Shown in pieces: positions 54,879-62,701 of a DNA stretch of 64,000 nt. Position numbers and translations under genes: made by a program. Each line of letters starts with the position of its first letter. The first letter of the stretch is position 1. This stretch comes from Acidisarcina sp. (GTDB lineage: Bacteria; Acidobacteriota; Terriglobia; Terriglobales; Acidobacteriaceae), in NCBI GenBank assembly GCA_035539175.1, contig DATLIY010000013.1, positions 85,297 through 149,296 of the forward strand, read 5' to 3'. The notes under the pieces were generated by a model. It made no database searches and had not been told where the DNA came from. It saw only the letters and a list, made by a program, of their open reading frames with translations.

Positions 54879-56102
54879 GTGGAGACTCTGAGTCCGTTGG
54901 GCTGGGTACTGCTGGTTGCAAGCTGGGTGGTGGCGCTTGGCTGGCTTTGGCGGGTAAGTACGGCACTGCGCGGCCTGTCGCGGATGCCGGATCTTATGAA
55001 GCAGCCGGCTCCTCTAAAGAGCGGGAGTGAATCTCCGGTGCTGGCGGTTGTTGTACCGGCGCGCAATGAAGAAGAGTCGATCGAAGCCACCCTGCGGTCT
55101 CTGATGGCAATCGAGGGATTGACGATTGAAATCATCGCCGTGGACGATCGCTCTACCGACGGCACCGGCCACATAATGGACCGCCTTGCGGCGGAGGCAG
55201 CGAGCGGCGCGCTGGTGAGCAGGAACACTCTGCGGATTCACCATGTAGAGCAGCTCCCCGAGGGGTGGATGGGAAAGACGCATGCCATGGCGCTGGCCGC
55301 GCACATGACGGCTACCCCCTGGCTGCTGTTCACAGATGCCGACATCGTCTTTCGCGCCGACTCTCTGGCTCGCGCGTTGGATTTTGCCGAACGCAGCAGA
55401 GCGGATCATTTGGTGGTCTTTCCTACGCTCCTCTTTCGCAGCCGCGGCGAACGGATGATGATGAGCCTGCTGCAGGCGCTTGCGATCTGGGCGTCGCGCC
55501 CGTGGAAGGTTGCTGATCCCCGTGCGCGCCGGGACTTTCTCGGAGTTGGCGCGTTCAATATGATCCGTCGCAGCGCCTACGACGCCATCGGCGGCTTTGA
55601 GGCTCTGCGGATGGAGGTGCTCGAAGATGTCCGCCTGGGCTACGAGGTCAAGCATCGCGGATTTGCGCAGCGCGCAGCCTTCGGGCCGGAGCTGCTCCAC
55701 CTGCACTGGGCTTCGGGAGCCTTCGGAATTCTCAACAATCTCACAAAAAACGCGTTTGCCATCTTCCGCTTTCAGTTGGCGCCTTTGCTGGTCGCGATGC
55801 TGGTGCTGGCTTTGCTGTGCCTGCTGCCGTTCGCGGGTTTTCTGCTGACTCCGTGGACGGGGAACTGGATTCTTCCTGCGAGCCTGCTGGTGCTGCTCTC
55901 CCTGCTGGTGTTGTACCGCTACTACCAGCGGTTCACGGGGACCAGCTTCCTGTATGCACTCACCTTTCCCATCGCTGCGTGCCTCTTCCTCTATGCGGTG
56001 TTGCGGTCTGTGGCGCTGACCTTGTTTCGTGGTGGAGTGGTGTGGCGCGGCACGCTCTATCCATTGCGGGAGCTGAGGAAGCAATGCGGTCCGTTATGGT
56101 AG
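54879..56102 (+). CDS. GT2 glycosyltransferase, HpnB/CrtQ-like
   Basis: This membrane-bound family-2 glycosyltransferase of 407 residues has an N-terminal helix (WVLLVASWVVALGWLW) and two or three C-terminal helices from about 305 on. The catalytic domain shows VVVPARNEEESIEATL, IIAVDDRSTDGTG, LPEGWMGKTHAMALAA, LFTDADIVF (DXD) and GGFEALRMEVLEDVRLG (ED). The P-x-GW-x-GK segment is typical of the hopene-associated HpnB and of CrtQ-like enzymes acting on polyisoprenoid lipids. A GTG start is used. It is one base before the deacetylase frame. A role on hopanoids is plausible but not proven. Confidence 0.78.
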   Translation: METLSPLGWVLLVASWVVALGWLWRVSTALRGLSRMPDLMKQPAPLKSGSESPVLAVVVPARNEEESIEATLRSLMAIEGLTIEIIAVDDRSTDGTGHIMDRLAAEAASGALVSRNTLRIHHVEQLPEGWMGKTHAMALAAHMTATPWLLFTDADIVFRADSLARALDFAERSRADHLVVFPTLLFRSRGERMMMSLLQALAIWASRPWKVADPRARRDFLGVGAFNMIRRSAYDAIGGFEALRMEVLEDVRLGYEVKHRGFAQRAAFGPELLHLHWASGAFGILNNLTKNAFAIFRFQLAPLLVAMLVLALLCLLPFAGFLLTPWTGNWILPASLLVLLSLLVLYRYYQRFTGTSFLYALTFPIAACLFLYAVLRSVALTLFRGGVVWRGTLYPLRELRKQCGPLW

Positions 56103-56103
56103 C

Positions 56104-57126
56104 GTGTTGACCATGATTCCTTCGCTGCGTGTGCGCAGATTCCTGGCGGTTGCCGGAGCACTGTTTTTGTTGACCTCATCGCTGCGTGCGCAGCAGGCGA
56201 TGCCCCGAGCCGGGGCGGCGAAGACCATTGCCTTGAGCTTTGACGATCTGCCGGTGAGCACGATTGGGCAGGACCCCTCGCCCGCGGCACAGCAGCGCGC
56301 TCAAGAGATCACGACAAAGATACTTGCGACGCTGAAAAAGCATGGCGCGCCAGCCATTGGCTTCGTCAATGAGCAGAAGCTGAACACGCCCGGCGCACGG
56401 GATGCCCGCACCTCTCTGCTGGAAAACTGGTTGCGCGCTGGCATGCTGCTGGGCAATCACGGCTACAGTCACCTGGCCTTTGGCGAAGTTTCGCTGGCGG
56501 ACTATGAAGACGACTTTCTTCGCGGAGATGTAATTACTCCGTTGCTGGTGCGCATGCATTCGCCAAAAGATGCGCCCGGGCCGCGCTATTACTATCGCTA
56601 TCCTTACAACGACACCGGAGACACGGCAGCGAAGAAGCAGGCATTCCTTGCGTTTCTTACGTCGCACCACTATGCGATTGCGCCCATGACCTTTGAGAAC
56701 GATGACTGGATGTACAGCGCTCTCTATGAATCGGCAGCGAAGAGCGGAGACCAGACCGCAATGGAGCGCCTGCGAGCCGCGTACATGGAAGAGAGCGAGC
56801 GCAAAATTGCACGCATGGAGCAGCTCTCACAGGATTCCTTCGGGCGGCAGATTGCGGAGATCGCCGATCTGCACGTGAACCAGATGAACGCCGATGCGCT
56901 CGACGATCTGCTGACCCTCTTCGAGCATCACGGATACCGCTTCGCTCGATTTGACGAGGCGCTGGCAGACCCTGCATACCGGACCAGGGATGAGTATGTG
57001 GGCTCCGCGGGGATTTCGTGGCTCTATCGCTGGCAATCGGCATTAGGGCGAAAGACGGATTTTCGCGGGGAACCCTATCCGCCCCAGTGGGTGCAGGACG
57101 CTTACAAGAAGCTGATTGCAAAATAG
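56104..57126 (+). CDS. NodB-type polysaccharide deacetylase
   Basis: This is an exported carbohydrate esterase family 4-like protein of 340 residues. A signal peptide (FLAVAGALFLLTSSLRAQ) is followed by the NodB motifs TIALSFDDLP (catalytic Asp pair) and LLGNHGYSHLAFGEVS (His-x3-His metal ligands), then PRYYYRYPYNDTGD. The C-terminal part, with YRFARFDEALADPAY, fits the family. It follows the glycosyltransferase after a single base, so the two probably work on one product. Start GTG 56104 or ATG 56113 cannot be told apart. Confidence 0.85.
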   Translation: MLTMIPSLRVRRFLAVAGALFLLTSSLRAQQAMPRAGAAKTIALSFDDLPVSTIGQDPSPAAQQRAQEITTKILATLKKHGAPAIGFVNEQKLNTPGARDARTSLLENWLRAGMLLGNHGYSHLAFGEVSLADYEDDFLRGDVITPLLVRMHSPKDAPGPRYYYRYPYNDTGDTAAKKQAFLAFLTSHHYAIAPMTFENDDWMYSALYESAAKSGDQTAMERLRAAYMEESERKIARMEQLSQDSFGRQIAEIADLHVNQMNADALDDLLTLFEHHGYRFARFDEALADPAYRTRDEYVGSAGISWLYRWQSALGRKTDFRGEPYPPQWVQDAYKKLIAK

Positions 57127-57149
57127 GAAACGGGCGTGCTCACCAGCCT

Positions 57150-57632
57150 TTAATGCCGCGGGCTGAAGGTGCTGCGGTGGCGGCTGGCGCGTGCCGTCGG
57201 GTCGCGGAACGCGGTCGCCGAGTTCTCCGCGGAAAAGCCTTTCAGAAGGGCAGGATTGGGTTGGAATTTTTCGCTGCCGCCGTGGAACTGGCGCTCGCGG
57301 TTCAACGAGATCTCCGTGTGCGAGTTGAAGGGCCGCACGATGCCGCGGATCTGAACATCCTGCCCGCGATAACGGTTCAAGTCGCCTACTTCTTTGCGGT
57401 CCTCATCGCGGCTGACTACCGTGAATCGGCACTCTTCGTCGGGCGTAGAGGGTCTGCATAGATCGAGGAAACGTGTTCCATCGGATAGCTCGACAACATC
57501 GTAGACGTGGCCTGCGATGCAGACGTCTTTATTGACATGCCCGGCGGCGGCCTCCGGTGCAATGCAGCTCTTGGGCGCAGCCAGCGCAGAGGGCATCAGG
57601 CAGATCGGCAGAATCCATGCGGCCAGTCGCAC
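57150..57632 (-). CDS. Exported OB-fold-like protein
   Basis: This 160-residue protein has a signal peptide (AAWILPICLMPSALAA). The core (about 35-115) reads as five beta strands of an OB-fold type: VCIAGHVYDVVELSDGTRFLDLC, ECRFTVVSRDEDRKEVG, GQDVQIRGIVRPFNSHTEISL. Such small periplasmic OB proteins are common, but no function is given by the motif. The C-terminal 45 residues are basic and of low complexity. It is downstream of ispG on the same strand, beyond a strong terminator, and converges with the deacetylase gene. Confidence 0.65.
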   Translation of the reverse strand: MRLAAWILPICLMPSALAAPKSCIAPEAAAGHVNKDVCIAGHVYDVVELSDGTRFLDLCRPSTPDEECRFTVVSRDEDRKEVGDLNRYRGQDVQIRGIVRPFNSHTEISLNRERQFHGGSEKFQPNPALLKGFSAENSATAFRDPTARASRHRSTFSPRH

Positions 57633-57713
57633 AGGGGTTCCTTTGTCAAAAGAAGTTGGATTTGCTTTCTGAGTATAAGTCTTTCCGGCTCCTCGCAGGT
57701 GTTCTTAAAGCGA

Positions 57714-57748
57714 AAGTGCCCACCGCAGATTCGCTGCGGTGGGCACTT
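57714..57748 (-). terminator. Terminator after ispG
   Basis: AAGTGCCCACCGCAG and CTGCGGTGGGCACTT form a perfect 15-base-pair stem around ATTCG, 42 bases past the ispG stop. T-richness after the stem is limited on either strand (TCGCTTTAAG on the minus strand), but stem stability is very high. Confidence 0.7.
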
Positions 57749-57790
57749 CAATTGCTGGACTCCGGACTCAAGACGGACGGGATCTTCGTT

Positions 57791-59053
57791 CTATCGAACC
57801 TCGACCAGGCTCTCGGTGTGCAGGTTCGATCCATAACGGTTCTGCACGTATTCGTCGAGGATCTTTGTGAAGTCGGCCACGATTGTATCGCCGCGCAAGG
57901 TCGTCATCAGGCGGCCATCGACATAGACGGGAGCCTTGGGCTCCTCGAAGGTACCGGGCAGCGAGATGCCAATGTTCGCGTGTTTCGATTCGCCGGGTCC
58001 GTTGACGACACAGCCCATGACGGCGAGCTTCAACTCCTCCACTCCAGGGTAGCGCTCGCGCCAGGAGGGCATGCTCTCGCGCAGATAGTTCTGGATCTGC
58101 TGCGCCAGCTCCTGGAAGAAGGTGCTGGTGGTGCGCCCGCAACCGGGGCAGGCCGTGACCTGCGGCGTAAAGCTGCGGATGGAGAGCGATTGCAGAATCT
58201 GCTGCGCTGTCTGGACCTCTTCGGTACGGTCGCCATTTGGCTTGGGCGTGAGGGAGACGCGGATCGTGTCGCCAATACCCTCCAGCAGTAGCGGTGCGAG
58301 GCCGGCGGCGGAGGCGACAATCCCTTTCATCCCCATCCCCGCCTCGGTCAATCCCAGGTGCAGGGGGTAGTCGCAGCGGCTGGCCAGCACGCGGTAGACA
58401 TCGATCAGATCGCGCACGCCGCTGACCTTGGCGCTGAGGATGATCCTGTCATGGCCGAGGCCATATTTTTCCGCAGCCTGGGCCGACCCGATTGCGCTCA
58501 CGACCATGGCTTCCATCATTACGTCGCGCGCTTCGAGCGGCTTCTCCAGCTTGGAGTTCTCGTCCATCATGCGCGTCAGCAGCGACTGGTCCAGCGATCC
58601 CCAGTTCACGCCAATTCGCACCGGCTTGTCGTTCTCGATGGCGCACTCGATCATGATGCGGAAGTTGTCATCGTTGTGGCGGCCGATGGAGACATTGCCG
58701 GGATTGATGCGGTACTTCGAGAGCGCCTTCGCGCAGTCGGGATACTTCTTGAGCAGCAGGTGCCCGTTGTAATGGAAGTCGCCCACGATGGGGACGTGAA
58801 CTCCCAGACGGTCAAGCCCGGCCACGATGTGCGGTACTGCCTTCGCTGCATCGTCGTTGTTGACGGTAACGCGCACCAGTTCCGAACCAGCCGCGGCCAG
58901 AGCAACCACCTGCTGGATGGTGCTGGCGGCGTCGGCGGTATCGGTGTTGGTCATCGACTGCACCACAACGGGCGCCTCGGAGCCAACGCGAACCTCGCCT
59001 GCTCCGGTGCCAATGCGAACTGTGACGGTCTTCCTGCGATGAATATCGGCCAT
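57791..59053 (-). CDS. ispG: 4-Hydroxy-3-methylbut-2-enyl diphosphate synthase
   Basis: IspG converts MEcPP to HMBPP, the sixth MEP pathway step, just before IspH. The 420 residues show the TIM-barrel start [45 protein letters not shown], and the 4Fe-4S Cys in [10 protein letters not shown] (two Cys) and [10 protein letters not shown] (third). It is the direct-type bacterial enzyme, without the large insert of plant types. Together with ispH at 33.5 kb it brackets the hopanoid gene region. Confidence 0.96.
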   Translation of the reverse strand: MADIHRRKTVTVRIGTGAGEVRVGSEAPVVVQSMTNTDTADAASTIQQVVALAAAGSELVRVTVNNDDAAKAVPHIVAGLDRLGVHVPIVGDFHYNGHLLLKKYPDCAKALSKYRINPGNVSIGRHNDDNFRIMIECAIENDKPVRIGVNWGSLDQSLLTRMMDENSKLEKPLEARDVMMEAMVVSAIGSAQAAEKYGLGHDRIILSAKVSGVRDLIDVYRVLASRCDYPLHLGLTEAGMGMKGIVASAAGLAPLLLEGIGDTIRVSLTPKPNGDRTEEVQTAQQILQSLSIRSFTPQVTACPGCGRTTSTFFQELAQQIQNYLRESMPSWRERYPGVEELKLAVMGCVVNGPGESKHANIGISLPGTFEEPKAPVYVDGRLMTTLRGDTIVADFTKILDEYVQNRYGSNLHTESLVEVR

Positions 59054-59316
59054 ATTTCCTCAAGGATAGTTTACAACCCTCGACCGCAGAGGCAGTCTGC
59101 TAAGTTCCGATCCCTAAGTTTCGATACCGGGTTCGTCCGACGAGGCATTGCCGTAACTCATGTTCAGGCAATCATATGCGGCCGGCCTGCTCCGCGCGGA
59201 TCAGGATGACAATTAGGAGATCCGCTGGGGTCGCTTGCCCATGCTCTTTCATCGCTTGCGGAGGCGCGGGTGATGCGTCGCATCAACAATTGCTAGCCAG
59301 TTGCAAGCGGTGAAAA

Positions 59317-59371
59317 TGGTGACCCCGGGAAGATTCGAACTTCCGACCTGCGGTTTAGGAAACCGTTGCTC
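59317..59371 (-). pseudogene. 3' fragment of tRNA-Arg(CCT); attachment site
   Basis: On the minus strand the last 55 bases of a tRNA are present: GAGC of the D stem, anticodon arm with loop TTCCTAA (anticodon CCT at 59357-59359), T arm GGAAG-TTCGAAT-CTTCC, acceptor strand CGGGGTC, A, and CCA. The 5' acceptor GACCCCG, which should pair with CGGGGTC, is absent: the sequence upstream diverges at once. A tRNA 3' end next to a tyrosine integrase is the signature of integration at a tRNA gene; the intact copy should lie at the other end of the element, beyond 64000. Confidence 0.85.
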
Positions 59372-59511
59372 GGAGGTTACAGTACCGTAGGTCAGTCGAT
59401 GTTCACCGGCAGCGAGAGCCGCCAAAGCAGGACAGGAATAATAATCACGTCATGGGGGGCGAGCTGTCAAACGAAAAACGATTACCATCCCGATTCTCCG
59501 CCCTCCACAGA

Positions 59512-60681
59512 TCACGACCAGCGGCGACTGCTGCCGTATTGCTGTGCGACAGGTCCGTAATAGTCTGGCTGCGGCGGAATCCGCTGCTCATACGATTGCT
59601 GCCAGGTGACCCAGCGACGCTGCGCAGCCTGCGAAATATGCGTATAGTGGCGCCTCATCCTCTCACCGACGTGACCCGCCCGCGACATAATGATGTCGAT
59701 CGGAGTGCCGGCCTCGGCCATGCGCGTGATTGCAGTGTGCCGCGTGTCATAGGGTCGAAACCAGGTGAGCCCGGTTGCCACCCGCAATTCGTTCCACGCA
59801 CGCTTCAGCCCCGAGCTCGTCATCGGCTGGTCCGGATGATAGGGCCCGGTGCCGTGGCGCAGCGGAAACAGATAGTGCTGCGGCTCGACCGAGCCCAGTT
59901 CGCGTGCACGCTCCACCAACCGCTCGACAGCCCACAGCACATCCGCGCCGACCAGCTCGATGGTCCGATGCCGATATTTGTTTTTCGCGCCGGCATATGG
60001 AACGCTGATGACCTGCTGGTAGAGATTTATGTCGCCGATCCGCAGCGCTCGCTCCTCATTGGTGCTCATCGTCGTCGCAAAGGCGAGCTGTGAGTACCAG
60101 TGTGCGACCATCCATTTTTCTCTGCTTCGCGAAACGTCGAGCCAGATGCGCTGCTCCTGCATAGTCAGTGCGCGCGGGATGTCCTGCTCCTCGACCAGGA
60201 GAGGCTCATACGCGTCGTCCAGCTCCGGCGTCCAGGCCTTCCCCCTTTTCATGATGGCCTTCAGCAGCGCCAGCTCCTGATTGCATTTGAGCGGAGACGC
60301 GGGACTCGGCCCCTTCTCCTTCGCGCCGCCGCGGGGGATGCGAATGAACGGATCCGTGCCCGAGGTGCGCGCAATTTGATATTGCTTGAGGTGCCCTGGA
60401 TGGATCTTTTCCAGCGGCAGGGCGCCGAAAAACAACCTGAGAGACTCAATATATTGGCGCAGAGTGCGCTCGGTGGTGGGGCGAATATATCGCGCGGGAT
60501 GCGATGGATCAGCTGCCACGGTGCGGTAGCTGATCCATAAGTCTGATGCGTGAGAAAAATCAAGGACAGGAGTAATGGCGCAGAGATACATAGCTCGCAG
60601 TTCGGCGCACGCCGGGCAATCTATGTGCCCGATCGTGTGCTGGTTTGGATTGTGTCGTTGCGTCCGATTGTAATCACCCAC
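59512..60681 (-). CDS. Tyrosine recombinase/integrase
   Basis: The product is a site-specific integrase of 389 residues. The N-terminal part (about 60-170) is the SAM-like core-binding domain (RTLRQYIESLRLFFGALPLEKI). The catalytic domain has the beta-hairpin lysine in AGAKNKYRHRTIEL, box II Arg in YDTRHTAITRM, SRAGHVGERM and the nucleophile Tyr in RRHYTH. By hand alignment the box I Arg seems to be replaced (AFATTMSTNEERALRIGDI). The start is GTG 60681; ATG 60591 is an alternative. An N-terminal CPAC could bind metal. It reads towards the tRNA fragment, 140 bases away, as usual for an int-att pair. Confidence 0.88.
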   Translation of the reverse strand: MGDYNRTQRHNPNQHTIGHIDCPACAELRAMYLCAITPVLDFSHASDLWISYRTVAADPSHPARYIRPTTERTLRQYIESLRLFFGALPLEKIHPGHLKQYQIARTSGTDPFIRIPRGGAKEKGPSPASPLKCNQELALLKAIMKRGKAWTPELDDAYEPLLVEEQDIPRALTMQEQRIWLDVSRSREKWMVAHWYSQLAFATTMSTNEERALRIGDINLYQQVISVPYAGAKNKYRHRTIELVGADVLWAVERLVERARELGSVEPQHYLFPLRHGTGPYHPDQPMTSSGLKRAWNELRVATGLTWFRPYDTRHTAITRMAEAGTPIDIIMSRAGHVGERMRRHYTHISQAAQRRWVTWQQSYEQRIPPQPDYYGPVAQQYGSSRRWS

Positions 60682-60722
60682 GATTGCACCCGCCCTGCAA
60701 CTCCCTAGTCATTGACGCGACT

Positions 60723-60742
60723 CCTGTTAGATACCTGTTAGA
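60723..60742. repeat. Direct 9-base repeat, 11-base spacing
   Basis: CCTGTTAGA occurs at 60723-60731 and again at 60734-60742, so same-face contact by a DNA-binding protein one helical turn apart is possible. It is between the starts of the integrase and the first ribbon-helix-helix gene, the natural place for an operator. Confidence 0.5.
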
Positions 60743-60759
60743 CAGTCAATAGCTACCTG

Positions 60760-60951
60760 ATGAGTACACATTTCGTCGGGTACGATGCCGCTATGCCCGC
60801 AATGAAGCAAATCACACTGCGATTGAGCGCGAGCCAGTTGCGCCAACTGGATCGGCTCGCCGACAAGCTGCAGATCGATAAGGCGAACGTGATTCGGCTT
60901 GCTATTACCCGCCTGGCCGAATCCGAAAGCATCCCCCGCACGTCCCGCTGA
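60760..60951 (+). CDS. Ribbon-helix-helix regulator, first copy
   Basis: This is a small DNA-binding protein of the CopG/Arc class, 63 residues. The beta strand is MKQITLRLSA, helix one SQLRQLDRLADKLQ, helix two DKANVIRLAITRLAES. An upstream extension (MSTHFVGYDA) is uncertain; ATG 60793 would give 52 residues. It is divergent from the integrase and shares QL-x2-LDRLAD and LAI-x-RL with the second copy at 61120, so the two are paralogs. It is likely a regulator of integrase or element genes. Confidence 0.75.
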   Translation: MSTHFVGYDAAMPAMKQITLRLSASQLRQLDRLADKLQIDKANVIRLAITRLAESESIPRTSR

Positions 60952-61024
60952 CGGAGTTCTCGGTATTCCAAATTCAACATGGTTCCGCGCATATTCCGTC
61001 ACCCTTTGTGACCGTGCGATTGTT

Positions 61025-61041
61025 TGTACTATGTATGTACA
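61025..61041. promoter_or_regulatory. Palindrome TGTAC-N7-GTACA
   Basis: The perfect 5-base arms with a seven-base spacer TATGTAT directly abut the larger palindrome that begins at 61041. It lies about 80 bases before the second ribbon-helix-helix gene. The spacer has a -10-like TATGTAT. Confidence 0.5.
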
Positions 61042-61071
61042 TCATTTGCAATGCAAATAATTGCAAATGAT
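61041..61071. promoter_or_regulatory. Perfect 12-base inverted repeat, likely operator
   Basis: ATCATTTGCAAT (61041-61052) and ATTGCAAATGAT (61060-61071) are exact complements around a seven-base spacer GCAAATA. The pair lies between the two ribbon-helix-helix genes. A repressor-binding site is the natural reading; a hairpin terminator is less likely, as there is no T-run. Confidence 0.7.
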
Positions 61072-61119
61072 ACGAATCACTATTGCAACGCTAGCCGTGT
61101 TGGCTTAGAGTTGTTTGGC

Positions 61120-61296
61120 ATGAAGCAAGCCCCACCGAAAACCAGCAAGAAAGGGCGGCCGCAGGCACAGACGGTTTGTCTGCGCGTCCAGCCGCAGCAG
61201 CTCGAAGATTTGGATCGATTGGCGGATCGGGCGGGAACCACGCGCAGCAGCCTGATTCAGCTAGCTATCGCGCGGCTGCTAGAGAAGGGACTCTGA
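61120..61296 (+). CDS. Ribbon-helix-helix regulator, second copy
   Basis: This is a 58-residue ribbon-helix-helix protein. A basic N-terminus (APPKTSKKGRPQAQ) leads to the beta strand TVCLRVQ, then helix one QLEDLDRLADRAG and helix two TRSSLIQLAIARLLEKG. A longer frame starts at 61024 but would run through the palindromic operator; ATG 61120 is preferred. The next gene begins two bases after its stop, so they are cotranscribed. Confidence 0.75.
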   Translation: MKQAPPKTSKKGRPQAQTVCLRVQPQQLEDLDRLADRAGTTRSSLIQLAIARLLEKGL

Positions 61297-61297
61297 T

Positions 61298-61486
61298 ATG
61301 GAACGGAACGAATTGTTACTCGCAGCAGCGATGGAAGAGCGCAAGAAGGCGGCCGTGCCGCAAGTGGGGGCGGCAGCTCCGACTACACCGCTCACACTGG
61401 GCAAGCTGGCGCTCGGCGTATTCCTCGGCGACATGCTGGCCGGCATCGTCGGAGCCGCGCTCTATGTCCTGGTGCACAACCTCTGA
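61298..61486 (+). CDS. Small membrane protein of the element (62 residues)
   Basis: No known family. The N-terminal half is a charged helix (NELLLAAAMEERKKAA), a Pro/Ala linker follows, then one hydrophobic helix (LGVFLGDMLAGIVGAALYVLV) near the C-terminus, so a tail-anchored membrane protein is likely. It has GGGA upstream and is two bases after the regulator gene. It could be an element surface, immunity or lysis-related protein; the sequence does not say which. Confidence 0.6.
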   Translation: MERNELLLAAAMEERKKAAVPQVGAAAPTTPLTLGKLALGVFLGDMLAGIVGAALYVLVHNL

Positions 61487-61496
61487 AAGGATTGCT

Positions 61497-62066
61497 ATGC
61501 GGACACTACTGACAGCTTTCATTCTTACTGCCTTTGTATCCTCTGGAGCCGAGACCCACAGCTCGGTGCAAACCAAGTCTCATATCGATCCAGGGATAGC
61601 CACGACATGGATCGAGCCGCTACACGTGCCCCCTGGGCAGGGACCGGCCCTCAAGATGCGCCTGAGGTTCGAACCGTATGTCGGCCAGAAGCTCGACAAA
61701 AAAGAGAAGTTCTTTCGGCTCGCGATTACACCCATCGGAGGACTAGCCGACATAGATTACCCTGACGGCGTGTCGCTGCTCTTCGTCGCAGATGGGGCGG
61801 AGACAACCATTGAGCAGGTGAGGGCAGTATTCAAGCAGGGACTTTTTGGCCCGACTCCTGATTACTCCTGGGACGCGCCTGTTGCAGCCGCCCTGGTGCG
61901 CAATATTGCCGCGAGCAAATCGGTTTGGGCTACCGTCCTATCGCGCGGCGGCCAGCGCATCAGCGTCCAGCTCACCGATCGGCAGATTGGAGTGTTTCGC
62001 GATATGGTTCAGGTTTACGACTCAATGGAGCCTCAGGCCGCGGCCGCGGACATCGTGCACCCTTAA
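61497..62066 (+). CDS. Exported protein of unknown function in the element
   Basis: This 189-residue protein has a signal peptide (LLTAFILTAFVSSGAETHS). The mature part is beta-rich with MRLRFEPYVGQKLDKKEKF, FRLAITPIGGLADIDYPDG, VWATVLSRGGQRISVQLTDRQI. I recognise no family. The start has AAAGGA six bases before ATG 61497; a longer frame from 61176 overlaps two other genes and is rejected. It is cotranscribed with the small membrane protein and second regulator. This is the last plus-strand gene. Confidence 0.7.
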   Translation: MRTLLTAFILTAFVSSGAETHSSVQTKSHIDPGIATTWIEPLHVPPGQGPALKMRLRFEPYVGQKLDKKEKFFRLAITPIGGLADIDYPDGVSLLFVADGAETTIEQVRAVFKQGLFGPTPDYSWDAPVAAALVRNIAASKSVWATVLSRGGQRISVQLTDRQIGVFRDMVQVYDSMEPQAAAADIVHP

Positions 62067-62119
62067 TCCGCAAATACACTGTTACGCACTATGCCAGCAG
62101 ATTAGGCGGGCTCGTGGGC

Positions 62120-62695
62120 CTATATCTTTACGGCCTGCTTGGTTGTCTTGTGCTGGCTAGGGATAGAGTGCCGCATTGCGTTCTCAGCGCTGTCATTCAC
62201 CCGACCCTGCATGATGGTCTGAAATTTGTCTGGAGCGGAATCTAGTAGCGCAGTCTCATCGTGCGTGAACTTGGCAAACACCGTACTAGTTGGCACACGT
62301 ACATAGTTGCCGAGTAACTCATCCCGGGTGAGAGTGGCTTTCCATGCAGCATAATCTGCATCGCTGATGGTCTTGACCTTGTGCATCTCGGGGTAGTGGA
62401 TGGTCTTGTCTGTGCAGAGCTGCACATGGACCTCAGCCTCTCTTCGTGCGGGGTTGAGCGTCATGGCTACTCCGCAATCAGGGCAGAGGACCGAGCCGTC
62501 CTTTTGGATTAGTCCCGCTTGCTTAGCCATCTCTGGAGATAGAGACGCGTGGCAGCAGGTGCAGGGGATGTTAGGGTCTGCGCAGTTCGAGCACCGACAC
62601 ACGTAGAGAGCCGGATACTCGTGGACGTGCATGACTGGATCTCGGTAGCAGTAGTGATCGAGCGATGCGAGGAGAGATGTCTTTTTATTGGGCAT
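62120..62695 (-). CDS. Cysteine-rich zinc-ribbon-like element protein
   Basis: This 191-residue protein has three Cys clusters in its first 80 residues: VCRCSNCADP, CTCCHASLS, VLCPDCGV, which could bind two zinc ions. The C-terminal half is helical and hydrophilic (DADYAAWKATLTRDELLGNY). No function is recognised. It is the last gene of the minus-strand operon and starts six bases after the preceding stop. AAAGGT in the preceding gene could be its ribosome binding site. Confidence 0.65.
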   Translation of the reverse strand: MPNKKTSLLASLDHYCYRDPVMHVHEYPALYVCRCSNCADPNIPCTCCHASLSPEMAKQAGLIQKDGSVLCPDCGVAMTLNPARREAEVHVQLCTDKTIHYPEMHKVKTISDADYAAWKATLTRDELLGNYVRVPTSTVFAKFTHDETALLDSAPDKFQTIMQGRVNDSAENAMRHSIPSQHKTTKQAVKI

Positions 62696-62701
62696 GGGGA
62701 G

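Noticed and set aside
56104..57126. Naming the deacetylase HpnK
   Set aside because: HpnK is of the YdjC/ChbG type; this protein has NodB motifs and a signal peptide. Only a functional parallel is proposed.
59271..59285. Palindrome TGATGCG-T-CGCATCA next to the tRNA fragment
   Set aside because: Short, single, on the host side of the border; no gene start near it, so no role can be argued.
59452..60093. 213-residue plus-strand frame opposite the integrase
   Set aside because: No motif; covered by the integrase, which has its catalytic residues.
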